The notes beneath the pieces were generated by a model. The model was not told the origin of the DNA. It ran no database searches and worked only from the letters and a program-made list of their open reading frames with translations. This document shows, one piece after another, positions 25,367 through 33,659 of a stretch of DNA of 64,000 bases; positions within the stretch are counted from its first letter, which is position 1, and the number at the start of each line of letters is the position of its first letter. The position numbers and the translations under genes were made by a program. The stretch comes from Streptomyces aquilus (GTDB lineage: Bacteria; Actinomycetota; Actinomycetes; Streptomycetales; Streptomycetaceae), in the NCBI RefSeq assembly GCF_003955715.1, contig NZ_CP034463.1:9300001-9364000 (forward strand), given 5' to 3'.

Positions 25367-26215
25367 TCAGCCACGGCGAGGTGGGGGGCCGCCTCGCCAC
25401 AGGACACGGTTCAGCGGCGGCTCCTCCGCCAGCACGGCACCGCTCGTCACCGCGAAGGTGACCGTCGCGCACACCACGATCAGCCAGGACAGCAGCGTCA
25501 GGACCACGCCGAGGGAGCCGTACTCCGCCAGGGTGCGGTTGAGCGCGGCCGGCATGTAGAGGCGGGCCGTCAGGGCCAGGGCGCTGGTGGCGGCCGAGGC
25601 GAGCAGTGCTCCGGGCAGCAGCGGCAGCCAGGGGACCCGGCCGGCCAGCAGCAGGCGCTGCGTCCACAGCCACAGTCCGGTGCTCAGGACGAAGAAGAGC
25701 GGCACGCCCAGCCACGCGCCGGCGCCGAAGCCGTCGCGGATGGGCCCCTGGAGCAGCACGACGAGCACCAGCACGAGGAGCCACACCAGCCAGCGCCAGG
25801 CCGCGATCCTGGTCGCCGACTTCGGCAGCCGCCAGGCCCGCTCGCAGACCCGGGCCATGGCCCGGCTGAAGCTGGTGGCCGAGACCAGCGCCACCACCAG
25901 GCCCACGGCGCCGGTCGTCTCGCGCAGACTGTCGTCGGCGGAGCTGCCCAGCACCTGATCGAGTTCCAGGTCGGACCGGCCGGTCAGACCGAACATGGCG
26001 CGCAGTGACTCCCGCAACTGGTCGCGGACGCTGTGCGGGGTGAACGCGGCGATCGCGAACAGCAGCGGGATCACGGCCAGGAACGCCTGCGCGGCGAGCC
26101 TCGTCCCGGCGTCCAGGAGGTTCCCCGACAGCAGCCGGCCCGTCAGCTCGACGATGACCGGGAACCGCTGCTCGGCGTGGGTACGCAGGCGCTCCAGCCG
26201 CGCCGTCCACGCCAT
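25367..26215 (-). CDS. YihY/BrkB family membrane protein
   Basis: A 282-residue integral membrane protein with about six hydrophobic segments (AQAFLAVIPLLFAIAAF, VGLVVALVSATSFSRAMA, WLLVLVLVVLL, and three more). It matches the YihY/BrkB envelope family, once thought to be RNase BN and now of unknown function. The N-terminal cytoplasmic segment is short and the C-terminal segment Pro/Arg-rich. A second member lies at 43799-44824 in this window. Here it has its own unit, 138 bases from the LysR gene upstream in the same direction. Confidence 0.85.
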   Translation of the reverse strand: MAWTARLERLRTHAEQRFPVIVELTGRLLSGNLLDAGTRLAAQAFLAVIPLLFAIAAFTPHSVRDQLRESLRAMFGLTGRSDLELDQVLGSSADDSLRETTGAVGLVVALVSATSFSRAMARVCERAWRLPKSATRIAAWRWLVWLLVLVLVVLLQGPIRDGFGAGAWLGVPLFFVLSTGLWLWTQRLLLAGRVPWLPLLPGALLASAATSALALTARLYMPAALNRTLAEYGSLGVVLTLLSWLIVVCATVTFAVTSGAVLAEEPPLNRVLWRGGPPPRRG

Positions 26216-26353
26216 CCCGCCTCCCCACCTGTGCCGCCGCGCCGTTCAGGCCAGTCAAGGCGTCACCCGCCTGGGCGTCGAGCGGTGCTGGCCCGATCGG
26301 GGCGGCGCTCGCTCCGTGCCCCGAGGGGAGGGAGGCATCGGCCCGCTCGGCGC

Positions 26354-27283
26354 TCAGCGGCCGGCGTCGGCGTCCAGGGCGACGGCCACCGCACGAAGAG
26401 CCGCCGCTACCCGGGTGACCGGCTCGGCCGGCGGGTGGGGGAGGCGTGCCAGGAGCAGCCGCCGTTGTTCCTGGGGCCCGCCGCGGACCGGGAGGACGCG
26501 GACGCCCGGGGGTGCCGCGGGGGCGAGGAGCGCCGGTACGGTCGTCAGCCCGCAGCCGGCGGCGACGAGCTGGAGCTTGGCCAGCCAGTCGCGGGCGGTG
26601 TGGGCGATCTCCGGCCGCTCGTCCAGCCCCGGCCACACCCCCAGCAGGCGGTCCTCCCCGGAGCCGGACCCGGTGATCCAGCGCTGCCCCCGCAGATCGG
26701 CGACGTCCACGAACTCACCCCGGGCGAGCGGATGAGCGGCGGGCACCGCGAGGCACAGCGCCCGTTCGGTGAGCGTCCGCAGCACCAGCGGCGGGGACTC
26801 GGCGTCCGGCGGCCGGAAGGGCGGCGCCGACCCGAGCACGGCCAGGTCGAGGCTGCCCGCCCGCAGGGCGCGCACCAGCGCCGGAGTGCTGCCTTCCCGG
26901 CCCACCACGGTGAGGCCGGGGTCGGTGCGGCGCAGGGCGGCCAGGGCTCTGGGCAGCAGGACGGCGCCGGCGCTGGGGAACCATCCCAGGCGGACCGTGC
27001 CGGCCTGCTCCGGCAGACCGGACAGCTCTCGTGCCGTGGCGTCGATCTCGTCGAGCACCACCGTCGCCCGGCGCATGACGACGTGTCCGGCGGCGGTGAG
27101 CCGTACGCCGTCGCGGCGCCGCTCCAACAGCTCGGCGCCCGCCGCCCGTTCGATCGAGGCGATCTGCCGGGAGACCGCCGACTGCGTGTATCCCAGCGTG
27201 TCGGCGGCGGCGGTGAACGTCCCCTGCTCGGCGACGGCACGGAAGACGCGCAGCGAGGTCAGCGACACATCCGTGAAGTCCAT
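26354..27283 (-). CDS. LysR family transcription regulator
   Basis: A 309-residue LysR regulator. The winged HTH spans residues about 8-66 (FTAAADTLGYTQSAVSRQIASIE). The periplasmic-binding-like effector domain is about 95-300. Start ATG 27283 matches the family's usual N-terminus; a longer version would add an unlikely MVCVIV. Divergent from a short-chain dehydrogenase gene across 71 bases, so it most likely controls that gene and itself. Confidence 0.9.
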   Translation of the reverse strand: MDFTDVSLTSLRVFRAVAEQGTFTAAADTLGYTQSAVSRQIASIERAAGAELLERRRDGVRLTAAGHVVMRRATVVLDEIDATARELSGLPEQAGTVRLGWFPSAGAVLLPRALAALRRTDPGLTVVGREGSTPALVRALRAGSLDLAVLGSAPPFRPPDAESPPLVLRTLTERALCLAVPAAHPLARGEFVDVADLRGQRWITGSGSGEDRLLGVWPGLDERPEIAHTARDWLAKLQLVAAGCGLTTVPALLAPAAPPGVRVLPVRGGPQEQRRLLLARLPHPPAEPVTRVAAALRAVAVALDADAGR

Positions 27284-27317
27284 GACGATTACGCATACCA
27301 CGCTTGCCGAACTTTCG

Positions 27318-27347
27318 TTGGACTCATGGACGCGGCGTTCCTAGCGT
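27318..27347 (+). promoter_or_regulatory. Promoter of the SDR gene, leaderless
   Basis: TTGGAC (27318-27323), 18 bases, TAGCGT (27342-27347), then 7 bases to the ATG at 27355. It overlaps the region where the divergent LysR regulator should bind. Confidence 0.6.
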
Positions 27348-27354
27348 GGTCGTC

Positions 27355-28242
27355 ATGAGTGCCTCACGCATCGCCCTGGTCACGGGCGCCAACCAAGGAC
27401 TCGGCCGCGCCCTCGTCGAGGGCCTGGCGGCCCGTCTGCACCCCGACGACCTCGTCCTGCTCACCGGCCGCAACCCGCAGCGCGTCGAGGACGCCGCCCG
27501 CGAAGTGACCCAACTGCCCGGCACCCGGGCCCGCGTCGAGGGCCGCGTCCTGGACGTCACCGACACGGCCGCGGTCGCCGCCCTCGCCAAGGAGCTCGAA
27601 AGCCGGTACGGCGGCGTGGACATCGTCGTCTCCAACGCCGTCGCCCGCCTGCTGCCCGAGGACTCGCAGGCAGCGCGGGCCGACGAGTTCATCGACGTCT
27701 CCAACACCGCCACCCACGCCGTCCTGCGCTCCTTCGGCCCCGCACTGCGCCCCGGCGGCCGTCTGTTGGTGGTGGCCAGCAGCCTCGGCACGCTCGGCCA
27801 TCTCGACCCACGGCTGCACCACCTCTTCGAGAGCGCGAGCCTCGACCAGGTCGAGGAGACGGTCGAGTCCTGGCGCCGGGCGATTCACAACGGGACGGCG
27901 ACGGAGGAGGGTTGGCCGGTCTGGCTGAACGTGCCCTCGAAGGTCGCGCAGGTCGCCGCGGTCCGCGCGGTCGCCGCCGCACGCCGCGAACACGACCTCG
28001 CCACCGGCACGCTGGTCGCCTCGGTCTGCCCCGGCATGGTCGACACCGCCACCTCACGCCCCTGGTTCAGCGACTACAGCCACGCCCAGTCACCGTCACA
28101 GGCCGCCGTGGCGGTACTCGACCTGATCTTCGCCGAGCGCGTCGATCCCGCCCTTCACGGCGAACTCGTCCGGTTCGGCAGGGCCCTGCCCTGGCACGAC
28201 GGCACACCGCTGGTGGAACAGGACAGGATCGTCACACCCTGA
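27355..28242 (+). CDS. Short-chain dehydrogenase/reductase
   Basis: A 295-residue SDR oxidoreductase. The nucleotide-binding motif TGANQGLG is at residues 10-17, the N-A-V segment of the Rossmann core (VSNAVAR) at about 91-97, and S-x12-Y-x3-K is atypical: the catalytic Ser is in VVASSLG, and the expected Y-x3-K appears as VPSKVAQ, so the Tyr is replaced by Val/Pro-Ser. The protein may therefore be a carbonyl-reductase-like member with altered chemistry. It belongs to the group annotated as carbonyl reductase-like. ATG 27355 has a promoter spaced for leaderless translation. The divergent LysR is the likely regulator. Confidence 0.8.
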   Translation: MSASRIALVTGANQGLGRALVEGLAARLHPDDLVLLTGRNPQRVEDAAREVTQLPGTRARVEGRVLDVTDTAAVAALAKELESRYGGVDIVVSNAVARLLPEDSQAARADEFIDVSNTATHAVLRSFGPALRPGGRLLVVASSLGTLGHLDPRLHHLFESASLDQVEETVESWRRAIHNGTATEEGWPVWLNVPSKVAQVAAVRAVAAARREHDLATGTLVASVCPGMVDTATSRPWFSDYSHAQSPSQAAVAVLDLIFAERVDPALHGELVRFGRALPWHDGTPLVEQDRIVTP

Positions 28243-28380
28243 GACCGCCAGGACCTCCGCGGGCCCGGATCCGCCTGACGCCCCGGCGATGAGTTTCGGT
28301 CGGGCCCGGAGTCTCTTCCGGTGACCGTCCCTGGACGGCGTACGACGCTGCCCGGCACGAGACACCACGGAGGACGCACC

Positions 28381-29163
28381 ATGACGACCACACCGGACGA
28401 CCCGACCACCGCGCGGCCCGGCCGGCCGCCCGTCACCGACCTGGCCACCTGGCAGAAGGCCCGCGACGAACTCCTGGTCCGCGAGAAGGCCCACACCCGT
28501 GCGGGCGACGCCATCGCCGCGGACCGGCGCAGGCTGCCGATGGTGGAGTTCGACGGCACGGTCGAGGTCGTCGGTGCCGACGGCCCCGTCCCGTTCCTGG
28601 ACCTGTTCGAGGGCCGCGACGAGCTCGTGGTGTACAAGCACATGTGGTACGACGGCGCGCCGCCCCAGGGTCAGTGCGAGGGCTGCACCACCGCGGCCTG
28701 GCACCTCAAGGACGCCGTCTACCTCAACGCCAGGGGCGTCTCCTTCGCCGTCCTGACCACCGGACCCTGGGACGAGGTGGCCCCCTATGTCGAGTTCATG
28801 GGCTACACCCAGCCCTGGTTCTCGGTGCGCGACACGCCTGCCCCGGTCGGCGGCGACATGGGACACCTCACCTGCTTCCTGCGCGACGGCGACCGCGCCT
28901 TCCTCACCTACTCCACGACGGGCCGCGGCAACGAGCCGCTCAACATCTCCCTCGCCCTGCTCGACATGACTCCCTACGGCCGCGGCGAGAGGTGGGAGGA
29001 CAAGCCCGAGGGCTGGCCGGAGGGGGCCGACGCCTGCTGGTCCTGGCGCTCGGACGCGGACGGCAACCCCACCTGGGGCCCGACCAGCCGCCCCGTCGCC
29101 CAGTGGACCCGGCCCGGCGCGACTCCGGTGCAGACCCTCGGCCGCCAGGGCCACTGCCACTGA
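28381..29163 (+). CDS. DUF899 family thioredoxin-like protein
   Basis: A 260-residue soluble protein of DUF899, which has a thioredoxin-like fold. Typical stretches are WQKARDELLVREKAHTRAGD near residue 21 and LFEGRDELVVYKHMWYDG near 79. These are followed by C-E-G-C (about residues 100-103), a CxxC-like pair at the thioredoxin position, and a C-terminal WSWRSDADGNPTWGPTSRP. Enzymatic role is unknown; a redox function is plausible from CEGC. ATG 28381 has GGAGG 7 bases upstream. It follows the SDR gene by 138 bases without an obvious terminator. Confidence 0.88.
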   Translation: MTTTPDDPTTARPGRPPVTDLATWQKARDELLVREKAHTRAGDAIAADRRRLPMVEFDGTVEVVGADGPVPFLDLFEGRDELVVYKHMWYDGAPPQGQCEGCTTAAWHLKDAVYLNARGVSFAVLTTGPWDEVAPYVEFMGYTQPWFSVRDTPAPVGGDMGHLTCFLRDGDRAFLTYSTTGRGNEPLNISLALLDMTPYGRGERWEDKPEGWPEGADACWSWRSDADGNPTWGPTSRPVAQWTRPGATPVQTLGRQGHCH

Positions 29164-29197
29164 CGGGCGGGCACCGGCGGCACCGGGGCCGGTCCGC

Positions 29198-30022
29198 TCA
29201 GGCGCCGCCGCGCTCGCGGGGGATCTTCAGACCCGCCTCGATCGCGACCGGCAGCCGGTTCTCGGCCGGCGGGAGCGGGCAGGTGGCGAGGTCGGTGTAG
29301 GCGCACGGAAGGTTGGCGGCGCGGTTGAAGTCCAGCGTCACCGTGCCGTCGGCCGCCGGCGGACCGACGGTCAGGGAGCGGTTGGCGGCGTAGGTGGTGA
29401 CCCCGGAGGTGGCGTCGGTGAACAGCACCGACAGGGTGCCCTCGGCATACCCGGGGAACGCGGTCAGGGACAGCTCACGCCCCTCCAGCTCGAACTCGAT
29501 CCGGCCCGGGGCGTCGTACACGTGCTCAAGCCCCTCGACAGCGGCTCCCACGGTGGTCGGACGCGGTTCGTCGAAGGGGAGGTACCGGCCCCGCACGACC
29601 CAGCGCGGGTCGGGGGCGTAGGCGGGGGTGCCGGTGAAGGCCGTACGCAGCTCCGCGTCCGGGTGCCGGGGGCGGACGATGTCGTGGCCGCCGCGCTTGG
29701 CGACCTCGATGACCGCCTCGCCCCAGACCGCGTTGACGCCGCCGCGCTCGGGCAGCACGCCGAAGCGGTGCTCACCGCGCACCGGGGTGCCGTCGACGAC
29801 CAGTTCCTCGCCCTCGTCGAGGGTGACGACGACGCCCTCGGGGCCGGTGTGCCAGGCGCCGGGTGCGTCGGGGAAGCGCTGGGGACGTTCGTCGAGCCAG
29901 TGCAGGCCGGTGATCGCCAGGAACCCGTGCGGGTCGGCGAGCCGGGCCTCCTGGGCGCGGTACCACTCCAGCCAGCTCTCGGTGAAGGCCTGGAGGTCGG
30001 TGGCGGTCGCTTCGATGGTCAT
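29198..30022 (-). CDS. DUF1684 protein of the flavin monooxygenase operon
   Basis: A 274-residue cytoplasmic protein of DUF1684. It starts with W-L-E-W-Y-R-A-Q-E and continues ITGLHWLDE. The core ends LDFNRAANLPCAYTDLATCPLPPAENRLPV, which is the family signature near the C-terminus. The fold is beta-rich; the function is unknown. ATG 30022 has GAAGGAG upstream. It is third in an operon behind two flavin-dependent monooxygenases (30-base gap) and a Cys leader peptide, so a role in sulfur-compound use is inferred. Confidence 0.85.
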   Translation of the reverse strand: MTIEATATDLQAFTESWLEWYRAQEARLADPHGFLAITGLHWLDERPQRFPDAPGAWHTGPEGVVVTLDEGEELVVDGTPVRGEHRFGVLPERGGVNAVWGEAVIEVAKRGGHDIVRPRHPDAELRTAFTGTPAYAPDPRWVVRGRYLPFDEPRPTTVGAAVEGLEHVYDAPGRIEFELEGRELSLTAFPGYAEGTLSVLFTDATSGVTTYAANRSLTVGPPAADGTVTLDFNRAANLPCAYTDLATCPLPPAENRLPVAIEAGLKIPRERGGA

Positions 30023-30052
30023 GAGGTCTCCTTCGGGGGCAGGGGCGTTCGG

Positions 30053-31453
30053 TCAGCCGGCCTGGCGCCGTTCGGCGGCGGATCGGTGGGTGAGCGGCTC
30101 GCGCAGGCCGAGGTGGTCGCGCAGGGTCGTGCCGGTGTACTCGGTGCGGTAGACGCCGCGTTCCTGCAGCTCCGGGACGAGCAGGTCGACGATGTCGTCG
30201 AGGCCGTCCGGGATGAGGTACGGCGTCACGTTGAAGCCGTCGAGCGCGCCGTGCCGTACGAAGTGGGCGAACTTGTCGGCCAGTCCGGCCGGGGTGCCGA
30301 CGTGGCCGCGCTGCGGGCCGAGCGCGATGACGGTCTCGCGCAGCGACCAGCCGTGCGCCTCCGCCTTCGCCCGCCACTCCGCCACGACCGCCCTCGGATC
30401 GGCGACGCGCCGCGCGCCGAAGGAGCCGTCGTTCTCGGCGACGACCGGGTCCTCCGCGGGCAGCGGCCCGTCGGCGTCGCGGTCGGACAGGTCGATGCCC
30501 CACAGCAGGGTGGCGATGCCCAACGCCGTGGCGGGGGTGACCTGTTGGAGCCGGATCCAGCGCTTCTTCTCCCGCGCCTCCTCCTCGGTGGCACCGATGA
30601 TGATCTCGGTGCCGGGCAGGATCCGCAGATCGTCGTCCGGCCGCCCCACGGCGCGCAGCCGGGTGCGGATGTCGTCGGCGAAGGCCAGCGCGTCGTCGAA
30701 GTCGTTGCCGTGCGCGGAGAAGATCACGTCGGCGTTGCGGGCGGCGAAGTCACGTCCCTCGCCCGAGTCGCCGGCCTGGAAGATCACCGGGTGGCCCTGG
30801 GCGCTGCGCGGCAGGGTCGGGGCGAGGTCGACGTCGAACTGCGGGCCACGGTGGCGGACTTGGCGTACGGCGCCGGGCGCGGCCCACGCGGACGCGGTCT
30901 GCGCGCCGGCGACGGCCCCGTCCGCCCAGCCGTCCCAGAGGGCGCGGGCCACGGTGAGGAACTCCTCGGCGCGCCGGTAGCGGTCGGCGTGGTCGAGGTA
31001 GCCGCCGCGGCGGAAGTTGGCGCCGGTCCAGGCGTTGTCGGTGGTGACCACGTTCCAGCCGGCCCGGCCTTCGGAGAGCAGGTCGAGGCCGGAGAGGCGG
31101 CGGGCGAGGTCGGCGGGTTCGTTGAAGGTGGAGTTGGAGGTGGAGACCAGGCCGATCCGGCGGGTCACGGCGGCCAGCGCGGCGAGTTGGGTGAGGGCGT
31201 CCGGCCGTCCGGCCACGTCGAGGTCGTGGATCTTGCCGTCGACCTCGCGCAGCCGCAGTCCCTCGCCGAGGAAGAACGCGTCGAACAGGCCGCGTTCGGC
31301 GGTCTGGGCGACCTTGCGGAAGGAGGCGGGGTCGATCTGCGAGCCGCTCTCGGGGGCCGACCAGATGGTCCAGTGGTTGACGCCCTGGAAGAAGACCCCG
31401 AAGTGCAGCTGGGCGTGCGGCCGGGGGACGTCGAGGGGGTCGGTGCGGGTCAT
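30053..31453 (-). CDS. NtaA/DmoA-type FMN-dependent monooxygenase
   Basis: A 466-residue bacterial-luciferase-like monooxygenase of the NtaA/SnaA/DmoA group. Members use reduced FMN and O2 to cleave C-S or C-N bonds in substrates such as dimethyl sulfide or nitrilotriacetate. Characteristic segments: HFGVFFQGVNHWTIW, the FMN-site LGLVSTSNSTFNEPADLARR-like region, GWNVVTTDNAWTGANF and HPVIFQAGDSGEGRDFAA. ATG 31453 overlaps the stop of the upstream flavin enzyme gene (ATGA). A flavin reductase is not encoded here and must be supplied elsewhere. Substrate unknown; sulfur scavenging is the best guess. Confidence 0.9.
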   Translation of the reverse strand: MTRTDPLDVPRPHAQLHFGVFFQGVNHWTIWSAPESGSQIDPASFRKVAQTAERGLFDAFFLGEGLRLREVDGKIHDLDVAGRPDALTQLAALAAVTRRIGLVSTSNSTFNEPADLARRLSGLDLLSEGRAGWNVVTTDNAWTGANFRRGGYLDHADRYRRAEEFLTVARALWDGWADGAVAGAQTASAWAAPGAVRQVRHRGPQFDVDLAPTLPRSAQGHPVIFQAGDSGEGRDFAARNADVIFSAHGNDFDDALAFADDIRTRLRAVGRPDDDLRILPGTEIIIGATEEEAREKKRWIRLQQVTPATALGIATLLWGIDLSDRDADGPLPAEDPVVAENDGSFGARRVADPRAVVAEWRAKAEAHGWSLRETVIALGPQRGHVGTPAGLADKFAHFVRHGALDGFNVTPYLIPDGLDDIVDLLVPELQERGVYRTEYTGTTLRDHLGLREPLTHRSAAERRQAG

Positions 31454-32550
31454 CGGGCGTCCTCCGGGAGGGATACGGCGGCGAAGCGGTTGGCGGGGCG
31501 CGCCAGCCCCAGGGTCGTGCGCAGGGAGGTGCCCGGCAGGGGGCGGGCGACGAGCCGCCGCTCGGACAGGGCGGGCAGCACGAGACGGGAGAGGACGGCC
31601 AGATCCTCGTCCAGCACCAGCGGATGCAGCCGTACACCGTCCACGTGACGGCTCAACTCCCCGAGCAGTGCGACCAGTTGCCCGGCGGAGCCGATGTGCC
31701 GCAGCCGTCCCCGGTCCGGCCACGGGGCGTGCCGCTCCAGGTCGGCGACGCGGGCGGCGGCGGTGGCGTCCGGGGTGTCGAGCGCGACCTCGACCTCGGC
31801 GAAGACACGGGCCGTACCGGCGGCAGCGGCGGCCGCGGTGACGGACGTCAGGTCAGGTCCGCCGACGAGGCCGACATCGAGCTGTGCGGCGGGCACGCGG
31901 TCCGGTCGGCCCAGGACGACGACCTGTCCCTGCGGCGGGCGCGGCACGATCGCCGGGCCCTTCACGGCGTACGTCTCGCCGGTGAAGTCGATGTAGTGCA
32001 GCCGCTCGCGGTCGAGGTAGCGGCTGGTGGCGACGGACCGGATGACCGCGTCGTCCTCCCACGAGTCCCACAGCGCCCGGGCGACCTCCAGCCCGTCCCG
32101 TGACTCCCGGGCGCGGGCGTCGGCGCCGTCGACGAGCGGGCGGCCCCAGGCGCGTGCCGCCTCCGGCTGCTCCTCCTCGCTCACCACCCACCCGGCGCGG
32201 CCCGCGGAGACATGGTCCAGGGACGCCAACTGGCTGGAGACATGGAAGGGTTCGGCGTACGTGAGCGGTACGACGGGCGCGACACCGATGCTGCTCGTGG
32301 ACGCGGCGACGAAGGCGGCCCGCTCCACCGCGCCCATCCGGCCCACCGGGTTCGGGGCGGTCCCGGGCGGCAGCACACCGTCGTCGAGGGTGATGAGGGT
32401 GAACCCGGCGTTCTCCGCGACGGCGGCGACCTGGGCCACGCGGCGCGGGGTGAGCAGCTGGTCGGGCGCGTGGGCGGCGCGGCGCCAGGCCGCGGGATGA
32501 GCGCCGTCGCCGTCGAGCTCGACGGCGAGGTGCAGGGCAGGGCGGGACAA
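31450..32550 (-). CDS. LLM class flavin-dependent oxidoreductase
   Basis: A 366-residue luciferase-like flavin-dependent oxidoreductase, shorter and more divergent than its partner. Motifs: ENAGFTLITLDDG, GVAPVVPLTYAEPFHVSSQLASLDHVSAGRAGWV. The start is a TTG at 32550 with GGAAGGA 7 bases upstream; upstream in-frame ATGs (up to 32697) lie in the leader-peptide region and have no ribosome site. Stop overlaps the next ATG. First structural gene of the operon, about 95 bases after the leader peptide. Likely sulfonate or thioether monooxygenase partner; substrate not identifiable. Confidence 0.85.
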   Translation of the reverse strand: MSRPALHLAVELDGDGAHPAAWRRAAHAPDQLLTPRRVAQVAAVAENAGFTLITLDDGVLPPGTAPNPVGRMGAVERAAFVAASTSSIGVAPVVPLTYAEPFHVSSQLASLDHVSAGRAGWVVSEEEQPEAARAWGRPLVDGADARARESRDGLEVARALWDSWEDDAVIRSVATSRYLDRERLHYIDFTGETYAVKGPAIVPRPPQGQVVVLGRPDRVPAAQLDVGLVGGPDLTSVTAAAAAAGTARVFAEVEVALDTPDATAAARVADLERHAPWPDRGRLRHIGSAGQLVALLGELSRHVDGVRLHPLVLDEDLAVLSRLVLPALSERRLVARPLPGTSLRTTLGLARPANRFAAVSLPEDAR

Positions 32551-32644
32551 GGGGAGTTCCTTCCGAGAACGTGTGAACTCGCGGCCGAGCAGCGCACAAG
32601 GGCGGGGCCACGACGAGACGGCCGGCGAGGCGGGCCGGCAGGGG

Positions 32645-32761
32645 TCAGACGTGTACGGAAGGACAGACCGCGGAGGAGGTGCGGCAGTAGTCGACATGCC
32701 GCCGGATGATCAGCCACGCACCCGAGCAGACACCGTGCGGTGCCGCGCCAGGAACGTGCAT
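32645..32761 (-). CDS. RRHVD-type putative leader peptide
   Basis: A 38-residue frame whose last 20 residues run R-R-H-V-D-Y-C-R-T-S-S-A-V-C then P-S-V-H-V. This is the hallmark of the actinobacterial putative leader peptide family, which precedes sulfur-assimilation genes. ATG 32761 has GGAGG 6 bases upstream; a shorter start at a rare codon is possible. Cys codons TGC (residue 26) and TGT (residue 33), plus Cys 12, could sense charged Cys-tRNA. The next gene begins about 95 bases later and encodes a flavin monooxygenase. Confidence 0.65.
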   Translation of the reverse strand: MHVPGAAPHGVCSGAWLIIRRHVDYCRTSSAVCPSVHV

Positions 32762-32891
32762 CGAGGGCCTCCACCCGTCGGAGTTTCGCGAGTTCAACGT
32801 ACGTCGCCTGCCCTGCCGGATGTCAAGGGCGGCCCGGCTCCGACAGGCGTCCCCCTCTCTGGAACGGCGGCCTCGCCATAGGATCACCGGC

Positions 32892-33629
32892 ATGGCGCTG
32901 CGACCCGTGATGGTGAACGTGAAGGCCCTCGACGCCTTGGCGGTCGGCCGGTTCTGGGCGGAGGCGCTCGGCTGGACCGCGTACCGCGGCGGCGCCACCA
33001 CCTACGTCGGACCGCCCGGCGGCCTCGTCTGGCCGGACCCGGTCGTCCTCGGCATCGACGTCGTGCCCGTACCGGAGCCCAAGACGGCGGTGAAGAACCG
33101 TGTGCACCTCGACCTCGCCACCACCTCCGCCGACCACCGGACCGAGCTGATCGCGCGCCTGGAGTCCATCGGGGCGACCCGCGTCGACGTGGGACAGGGC
33201 GAGGTGCCGTGGACGGTCCTCGCCGATCCCGAGGGCAACGAGTTCTGTGTGCTGGAGCCGCGCGAGATCTACCGGGACACCGGGCCCGTCGCCGCGGTGG
33301 TCGTCGACTGTACGGACCCGCGGGCCATGGCCCGGTTCTGGGGCGAGGCGACGGACTGGACCGTGCACGAGGTGGCCGACGACCACGCGTCGTTGCGGTC
33401 CGCCCAGGGCGGCGGCCCGTATCTCGAGTTCCTGCGCACACCCGACGCCAAGACCGTGCCGGACCGCCTCCACCTCGACCTGCTGCCGTACCCCGGTGAC
33501 GACAAGGCGGCGGAGGTGGACCGGCTGCGGGCCCTGGGCGCGGCCGACCTCGACGTCGGCCAGGGCGACGTCGCGTGGACCTGCCTGACCGACCCGGAGG
33601 GCCACGAGTTCTGCGTCCTCGCCCCCTGA
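32892..33629 (+). CDS. Two-domain VOC protein
   Basis: A 245-residue protein made of two VOC modules. Each has RFWxEAxxW near its start (ALAVGRFWAEALGW; RAMARFWGEATDW), a His-Leu-Asp beta strand (NRVHLDLAT; DRLHLDLLP) and DPEGNEFCVLEP / DPEGHEFCVLAP at the end. The tandem arrangement lets one chain form a complete metal site. It is of the glyoxalase-like group; substrate unknown. ATG 32892 follows TAGGAT by 7 bases, suggesting a leaderless mRNA. Confidence 0.88.
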   Translation: MALRPVMVNVKALDALAVGRFWAEALGWTAYRGGATTYVGPPGGLVWPDPVVLGIDVVPVPEPKTAVKNRVHLDLATTSADHRTELIARLESIGATRVDVGQGEVPWTVLADPEGNEFCVLEPREIYRDTGPVAAVVVDCTDPRAMARFWGEATDWTVHEVADDHASLRSAQGGGPYLEFLRTPDAKTVPDRLHLDLLPYPGDDKAAEVDRLRALGAADLDVGQGDVAWTCLTDPEGHEFCVLAP

Positions 33630-33659
33630 CACATCGACATCCCGCGAACCCCCTCCAGG

